The notes beneath the pieces were generated by a model. The model had not been told where the DNA came from, ran no database searches, and saw only the letters and a list, made by a program, of their open reading frames with translations. From Stomorhina lunata (Eukaryota; Arthropoda; Insecta; Diptera; Rhiniidae): 64,000 nt of DNA. This document shows positions 59,210 to 64,000 of this stretch, one piece after another. Each line of letters starts with the position of its first letter. The first letter of the stretch is position 1. Made by a program: the position numbers and the translations under genes. The stretch lies in contig OW121740.1 of the NCBI GenBank assembly GCA_933228675.1, forward strand, positions 126,739,630 through 126,803,629. Direction: 5' to 3'.

Positions 59210-59940
59210 AGATATATACGATGGATCTAAATAGAAAAGGGGAGTGGAAATTTTAGTCCCACCATCAGGGACGAAAATTTCGTTTAAGCTCTAAGAACTC
59301 TGCAGTATAGAACAGGCTAAATTACAGCCGTATAGACACCAAGCAAATGACTAAGGTACCGTAGAATATTCTATGTATTGATAGTCAAGCCGCCATTTAT
59401 ATCTTACATAACGTCTTTACTTCATCTGTTGTCACTGGTGAATGCTGGGCATCCCTAAATGAGATGGCGAAACATTAAAATGTAGAACTCTTCTGGATAT
59501 GTAGTCACAACAATGTACCAGGTAATACTATTACGGATAATCTAGCAAAGCTCATTGGTGCTGTCATCTATATAGTTTCAAGACTTACCTGGCCAACTAT
59601 CGACATTAAGCGTTCTGCAGTATTTGTATCATTACCTCTCCACAGACTATGCAATTTTATATCATTCCTCACATGACACTGCATAATAGCATTAAATGCT
59701 AAGATACTCAATCTTCAAACCAATAACTACTGTAGAAGTTGTCATAACGATGAGGAGGAATCTCCTCTGTCACTGTCCAGCCCTTGCTGATATTGGGGCT
59801 TACCATCTGGATTACTAGTTTCGGCAGAATCTATTTGAGGTCTTGAAATTATTCATTTTTGCATCTGGCTGGCTCTATCTAAGCCTTATTGTTGTGGTAC
59901 TCAAGAAATGACTCTTCTCTGTTCCTTACAGGTAACGCAA
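59210..59940 (+). pseudogene. LINE RNase H and C-terminal zinc-knuckle fragment
   Basis: Plus-strand pieces: IYDGSK (first D, at 59,220), TKISFKL, CSIEQAKLQ (the usual QAE glutamate is K), then after a frameshift ILCIDSQAAIYILHN (D at 59,380), VELFWICSHNNVPGN and ITDNLAKL (last D), then NYCRSCHNDEEE and LLCHCPALA, a CxxC...HxC-like knuckle. This is the RNase H plus tail region of I/LOA/R1-type non-LTR elements. At least three stops and two frameshifts. Opposite strand to the adjacent reverse-transcriptase piece, so not the same intact element. Confidence 0.62.
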
Positions 59941-60109
59941 AGTGGCCACTCACTAGAATACAATAATTATAGCAGAAAGGCGTGATTCTTATTCTTGACT
60001 AGTTTAACGAATGATAAGTTGATTCTGCACACGTAAGCCTCTACGGATCTCACTACATGTTATTATTGTCCAGGAAACATAGTTTCCACTTAAATTGCCC
60101 ATAAAATTC

Positions 60110-60330
60110 ATTGAGCTCAGCCCAACGACCTCTTTCGTATAAGAAAGCTTAACCATTCGTGGCTGTTTATGCGGAGAACGAAAAAGGGCGGATATGGTTC
60201 AATGATCGGAATTTCCAAAAGGTGCAGGAACTCCGATTTCATACTTGTCAGGGTGTGAAGTAATGGAAAGGTCAAGAATGTTTTATTGTTGCACTTCACC
60301 CCATGGAACTTGAATTAGTTTATTCACTGA
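60110..60330 (+). pseudogene. Possible LINE endonuclease fragment
   Basis: Plus-strand reading gives MRRTKKGGYGSMIGISKR, DFILVRV, a stop, then SNGKVKNVLLLHFTP. This resembles the RKGGGVLIAVS...VRI..NGK...YIPP core of the apurinic-type endonuclease of LINE elements. Catalytic residues further on are not clear. Weak evidence; adjacent plus-strand RNase H suggests neighbouring insertions of related elements. Confidence 0.3.
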
Positions 60331-60867
60331 TTGAAATTTTCAGAGATAATAATTTCACTATTCAAATAACTCTCGATGATTTTAGATTTTGAATCGGAAA
60401 GGGCATCGATGACAGATAACGCTGTGTCCATTTCCAAGCTTTTACAGTGCCAATTTATCACGAAAGTATACTCAAATTATTATTAATGGACTTTATTGAT
60501 GTGACTGTTGCCTGATCATTTCATTTAGAATTCTGATCTCTCTAACCAAAAGTTGATGTTGGGATAAGTTTTGATGAACATACGACCGATTCTCTACCAT
60601 TCTGCCGATACCTTCTTGGTTAATTCCTTTTACTTCCTAGAGATTTTTCGGTTTTCGCTAATTGTAACAAGAATATTTGAACACATTGCAGACTTCTGCC
60701 AGGCTCGATATGTCGATCGGTAAGATAAAGTTATTTAATTTAAATTCAATATTCTTCCGAACTTATATAAGATGAATGACTGTCATGGCAAGAAAAACAT
60801 CCTACCCCATTCATTCATGGTTGTGGAGAGGGTTTTCATTACTATAATAAGCGATCTTTTAAGAATA
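60331..60867. other. No clear content
   Basis: Decayed DNA between the LINE fragments and repeat R2. Possible further LINE remnants, but I cannot align a convincing motif. Confidence 0.4.
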
Positions 60868-61305
60868 TCCCAGCAAAACTTTGGTAATGGCAAGTACTCT
60901 GATAACTGGTTACCTTGTAACGACTACAACATATCATCCGAATAAATAATAAGTTATTACAGAAGTACTTATTTGTAATTAAGATGGTAATTTTAACTGA
61001 ATGGCCCCGGTTCAAATCCCACCAAGGGCAAAAAATTTTTTTTATTTTTTTTTTTTTATTAAAAGAGTCTTTTTAAATGATTTTTGAATTTTAAGAACTT
61101 AAATATTATCTTCTGTATAAAAATTTGTAAAACTAACTCACGTTAATGAAAAAATACCATCATGAGTCAATTTTGATTATGTAGGGGATGTTGAATACCA
61201 AACACGATTCTAATTGGTCTTAACTTGGTAAGTCCAACTTATCTGGGTCATCCTTCATCTCAACTGTGGACACACACCTCCTCATGGTATCACCCGGGGA
61301 GCTAG
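60868..61305 (-). repeat. Dispersed repeat R2, copy 2 (inverted)
   Basis: Inverse of 54,296-54,684. Plus strand from CCCAGCAAAACTTTGG to ATCACCCGGGGAGCTA. A Pol III B-box-like GGTTCAAATCC lies at 61,009-61,019, followed by an A/T run; no clear A box. The copy directly abuts repeat R1 copy 2 at about 61,306. Confidence 0.75.
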
Positions 61306-61770
61306 TTTAACACCCATTAATATTGTGAGTTAACATGTTCCGAGAGTTGTCCAGTAACCCTCTCTTGAAAAAAAATACAATGAAGAGGATAAAATTAGAA
61401 TTGAAATGTCCCACTACCTAATGTTAGAGGAGGATGTCCGAAACTTCGGTAGAAAGATCAAGTAGAGGAACATTTTTCAAAGCTTGGCCTATAAAATTGG
61501 AGAATATTCGCACAAGATCGAAATCCATGGAATTCTAAAATATGCTCGGACTTTGACCTTAACATGTTGTAACATTTAAGTAAGTAAGAGTCAATCTTAT
61601 GTAAAAACTTATACAAAAAAGAAGATTTAAATTGTTTAAGTTTTAAAATAATTTTAAAAAAGTTTTAAAATAATTACAAAAAATCGTATAAAAATATTTT
61701 TCCAAAAATTACAACAAAGCAAAAAAAGCAGGGAAAAACAAAGTTATGTTACATGATTTTGGATCTAAAA
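61306..61770 (+). repeat. Dispersed repeat R1, copy 2
   Basis: Inverse of the R1 copy at 44,180-45,430, without the mini-me insertion and without the extra ~55 bp. Includes a broken version of the small R1 frame from the ATG at 61,434 (MSETSVERSSRGTFFKAWPI) which shifts after about 20 codons. Gives the empty-site sequence (GCAAAAAAAGCAGGG, near 61,718-61,733) for the copy C insertion. Confidence 0.7.
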
Positions 61771-61814
61771 ATAAAAATTGTTTATATTAATTATAAGCTG
61801 CTAAGTTTTCAACA

Positions 61815-61885
61815 TATGAAGTAGCTCAGTGGAAGAGTCTCTGCCTAGCAGTCGGAGGGTCTGGGTTCGAGCCCCCATGGGATCA
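61815..61885 (+). repeat. tRNA-like sequence (tRNA-Ala-like, probable SINE head)
   Basis: A box TAGCTCAGTGG (from 61,822) and a perfect B box GGTTCGAGCC (61,864-61,873). A 7-base loop CTAGCAG would give anticodon AGC (Ala) with a four-of-five-pair stem. The two acceptor strands (TATGAAG and TGGGATC) do not pair and an A-run follows, so it is more likely a tRNA-derived retroposon head or a pseudo-tRNA than a working gene. Confidence 0.5.
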
Positions 61886-61923
61886 TAAAAAAAATTTTGT
61901 ATTTCGTTTAAAAATATATGTTT

Positions 61924-61970
61924 TTAATAAAACAACAACAAACAAGTTGTTGCTGTTGTTGTTGTTGCTT
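61924..61970. repeat. CAA/TTG trinucleotide repeat with inverted halves
   Basis: AACAACAACAAACAAG followed by TTGTTGCTGTTGTTGTTG. The CAA half can pair with the TTG half to form a hairpin. Confidence 0.7.
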
Positions 61971-61985
61971 TCAAATTGCTTACCC

Positions 61986-62054
61986 AAGTCATTACATTTC
62001 TGCAATTGGTAAGTACTTGCCTCCAATGACATCCCCATGTTAATGTAATGACTT
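61986..62054. repeat. Small inverted repeat
   Basis: AAGTCATTACA (61,986-61,996) and its exact complement TGTAATGACTT (62,044-62,054), 47 bp apart. Possibly a short MITE-like piece. Confidence 0.5.
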
Positions 62055-64000
62055 AAACAGCGAATGAGTAAGTAGTTCGTGTTCAATAGTTTAACTGTTT
62101 AACACATTATTTGGTAATGAAAAGTTTTACTGGGATGTTTCATAAGCTAACTTGTTTCGAAGTATCGATCAATGTGAGAGATACACATCTGCTAGCTAAT
62201 GAGAAAACACGTTTTAGAGAGACCAAAGAGGATACTTTGCTATTTGGGAAGTTTGTCATAAAACGAGAGCATAGATCAGCGTGCATGTCAAATTAAAAAT
62301 CGTGTTGTATGTATATATGTCTTGCGGCAATAGATATTGCTCGTCTAGACGTGGGTTAAGGCAAAAAAGTTAACTCTAATGATATTTTTCAAAAACAAAT
62401 CAGATATAGTTTATGTACTTCTTTATGTATAGTATATGTAGTTCATAAATTGCTTATGTACATATATGTATGTATAACTTACTACGTGAATTTACTTATG
62501 TATGATCTCTTTTGTTTTTAAATGAATTGTTTTGTTTTTGTTGAAATTAATAATTAAATTATTCTATTATTACAATAAAAATGAACTTTTACTTAAGAGC
62601 ACATTTATGCAGGTAAGTGAATTCATTTTATAGCATAAATAATGCAGCTAAGCGAATTGTGCGTAACAGCACATTTTGCGTAAGTGCACAAATTTTCGTG
62701 CAAACTTGAATGTGCAGCTAAACGAAAAATACTGTATTACATTTCAGGAATTCAAACAAATTATTTCTGAAGTTAACCGGTGTCTAGCTCTAGTACAATT
62801 TTAAATTCGAGAACTTGACACTAATTATGATAAGATATTACTTTTTACATAGTGTTTTTCTAAAGTCGTTAAGACTTTCTCAACAACCCCTCGCATCTTC
62901 CACATATGCAGATTTATTTAAACATACTCAAATTTTTTAACAAAAAGAGTTTTAATACTGGGAAAATAGTTTAAAAAAATCTTCATAACTTTTCTTTTTT
63001 TCCTTTATATACGCAGACAAAACCCTTTGGGATTTTACTTTTAATAGCGTATTTAAAGTTAAGCAGGCGTTTCCTTAAAATAATGATTTTTTGACAACGA
63101 TAATGCGTATCATTTGCAAAAATTTCACTGATTCTAAAAGATGTAAATTCATTTTTCAAAAATGATTATTTTCGATTTGCATAAGTTTCGCGAGAAAATT
63201 GCATGTAATTTACGCCTTTCGCTGACAAACGGATATCAATAGCACAAGAAGAACAATGAGAAAAATGGGAACACATTTTTCAAAAAAACATATTAAATCG
63301 TTTAGGTTTTGAAAGATACATATTCATGTGTGTAAAATCTGTAGGAAATTTCTAAGTCAGGGGGTTGCTGTTTTAGTTTTGAGGGAGGGTGGCTTATCGA
63401 AAGTTGAAAAAGTATTTCGAGTGCATGTGAATTTCAAATTAAATACCTTTTTGTTTGCCTCATTCAAATGTATTGTAACAATGTGTGAAAATACCTAAGA
63501 ATGGAAATGTTGGCATCAGGAAAATCGTCCTTTACACATACGGACAATAAACACACTCTGTCTCTCGACTCGTTTGTTTTCATTTATTTTGAATGTATTT
63601 TATATGAATAATAAAAAATGAATCCTAGTTCACGGCATGTGTCAATGGCAGCCGCGTGTGTGGTTTCATTATTCTTAGAATCCTGTTGAATCAATGATGA
63701 GGACTAAGAATACTACATTGTAGATCTGTGTGTGTATGTGGGTTAATCATTTAAGGTCCCTTAGGTGTCTATTTTTATCGTGTTATAAACAATCATAAAA
63801 TAACGAAAAAGTATCTCATGTTGCTTTTTAAATTACAAAAACTTGTATATAAATAAAAATTAATTTTTTAACAAAAGGTAACTGTTATTTGATTAATGAT
63901 TTGTTTTCGACAAAAATTACAAAATTCATTACATTTTCTCCTTAATGACACACGCCACTGTAATTATTTCTAGAATCATTATAATTTTTCAATGTTCTGG
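62055..64000. other. AT-rich flank, no gene recognised
   Basis: Short frames only (for example 62,111-62,296) without recognisable content. A degenerate TATG/TACA tract lies at about 62,400-62,500. GCAGCTAAGCGAA (62,644) and GCAGCTAAACGAA (62,714) recur 70 bp apart within a stretch with several GCACA-type words. No RNA gene or transposon end seen. Confidence 0.5.

Noticed and set aside
61815..61885. Functional tRNA-Ala gene
   Set aside because: A and B boxes are good, but the acceptor strands do not pair and an A-run follows, so kept as a tRNA-like repeat.

Overview
The window is eukaryotic nuclear DNA made of satellite and transposons, almost certainly from a higher fly (cyclorrhaphan Diptera, perhaps a blowfly-like calyptrate). 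Grounds for this: strong AT richness; mini-me/DINE-1-like elements carrying GTCY microsatellites and the terminal words ACAAGTAAG and ATACCCTTCACC; an insect errantivirus (gypsy-type LTR retrovirus); and a DD37E Tc1/mariner-type transposon. No confident host protein-coding gene was found. The species is an inference.

Layout. 1-42,403 is one satellite block of roughly 300 monomers. The commonest monomer is 125 bp: a conserved core of about 65 bp plus a variable A/T tail built from ~20-bp sub-repeats; deleted 105-bp and expanded forms are frequent. The block has nested higher-order repeats (377; 1,355/1,606/2,961; 2,880; 1,610; 1,802; and 9,177 bp) and a 200-bp assembly gap. Two apparently identical 2.63-kb Helentron-like non-autonomous elements sit inside it exactly 9,177 bp apart, as part of a duplicated segment of at least 5.2 kb. 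42,404-46,437 is AT-rich DNA holding an old repeat (R1) split by a short mini-me element, a tRNA-like sequence and hairpins. 46,438-52,170 is a complete-ended errantivirus on the minus strand: both LTRs, a 4-bp CCCG target duplication, a tRNA-Ser primer-binding site, a polypurine tract, open gag and env, and a pol that has lost protease and reverse transcriptase but keeps RNase H and integrase. It landed in a tRNA-derived SINE-like sequence. 52,345-53,628 is a decayed DD37E transposon with both terminal inverted repeats and TA duplications. 53,629-64,000 is a graveyard of inverted dispersed repeats (R1, R2), a second short mini-me element, a broken mariner-like transposase, LINE fragments on opposite strands, tRNA-like sequences and a 129-bp near-perfect hairpin.

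How it works together. This looks like the edge of a heterochromatic satellite array passing into transposon-rich flanking DNA. The mini-me copies enter A/T runs of the satellite, and at least one copy was then amplified with the array. The errantivirus is recent (its LTRs differ only by one 43-bp tandem unit). It could move only if protease and reverse transcriptase came from another copy. The other coding remnants are dead.
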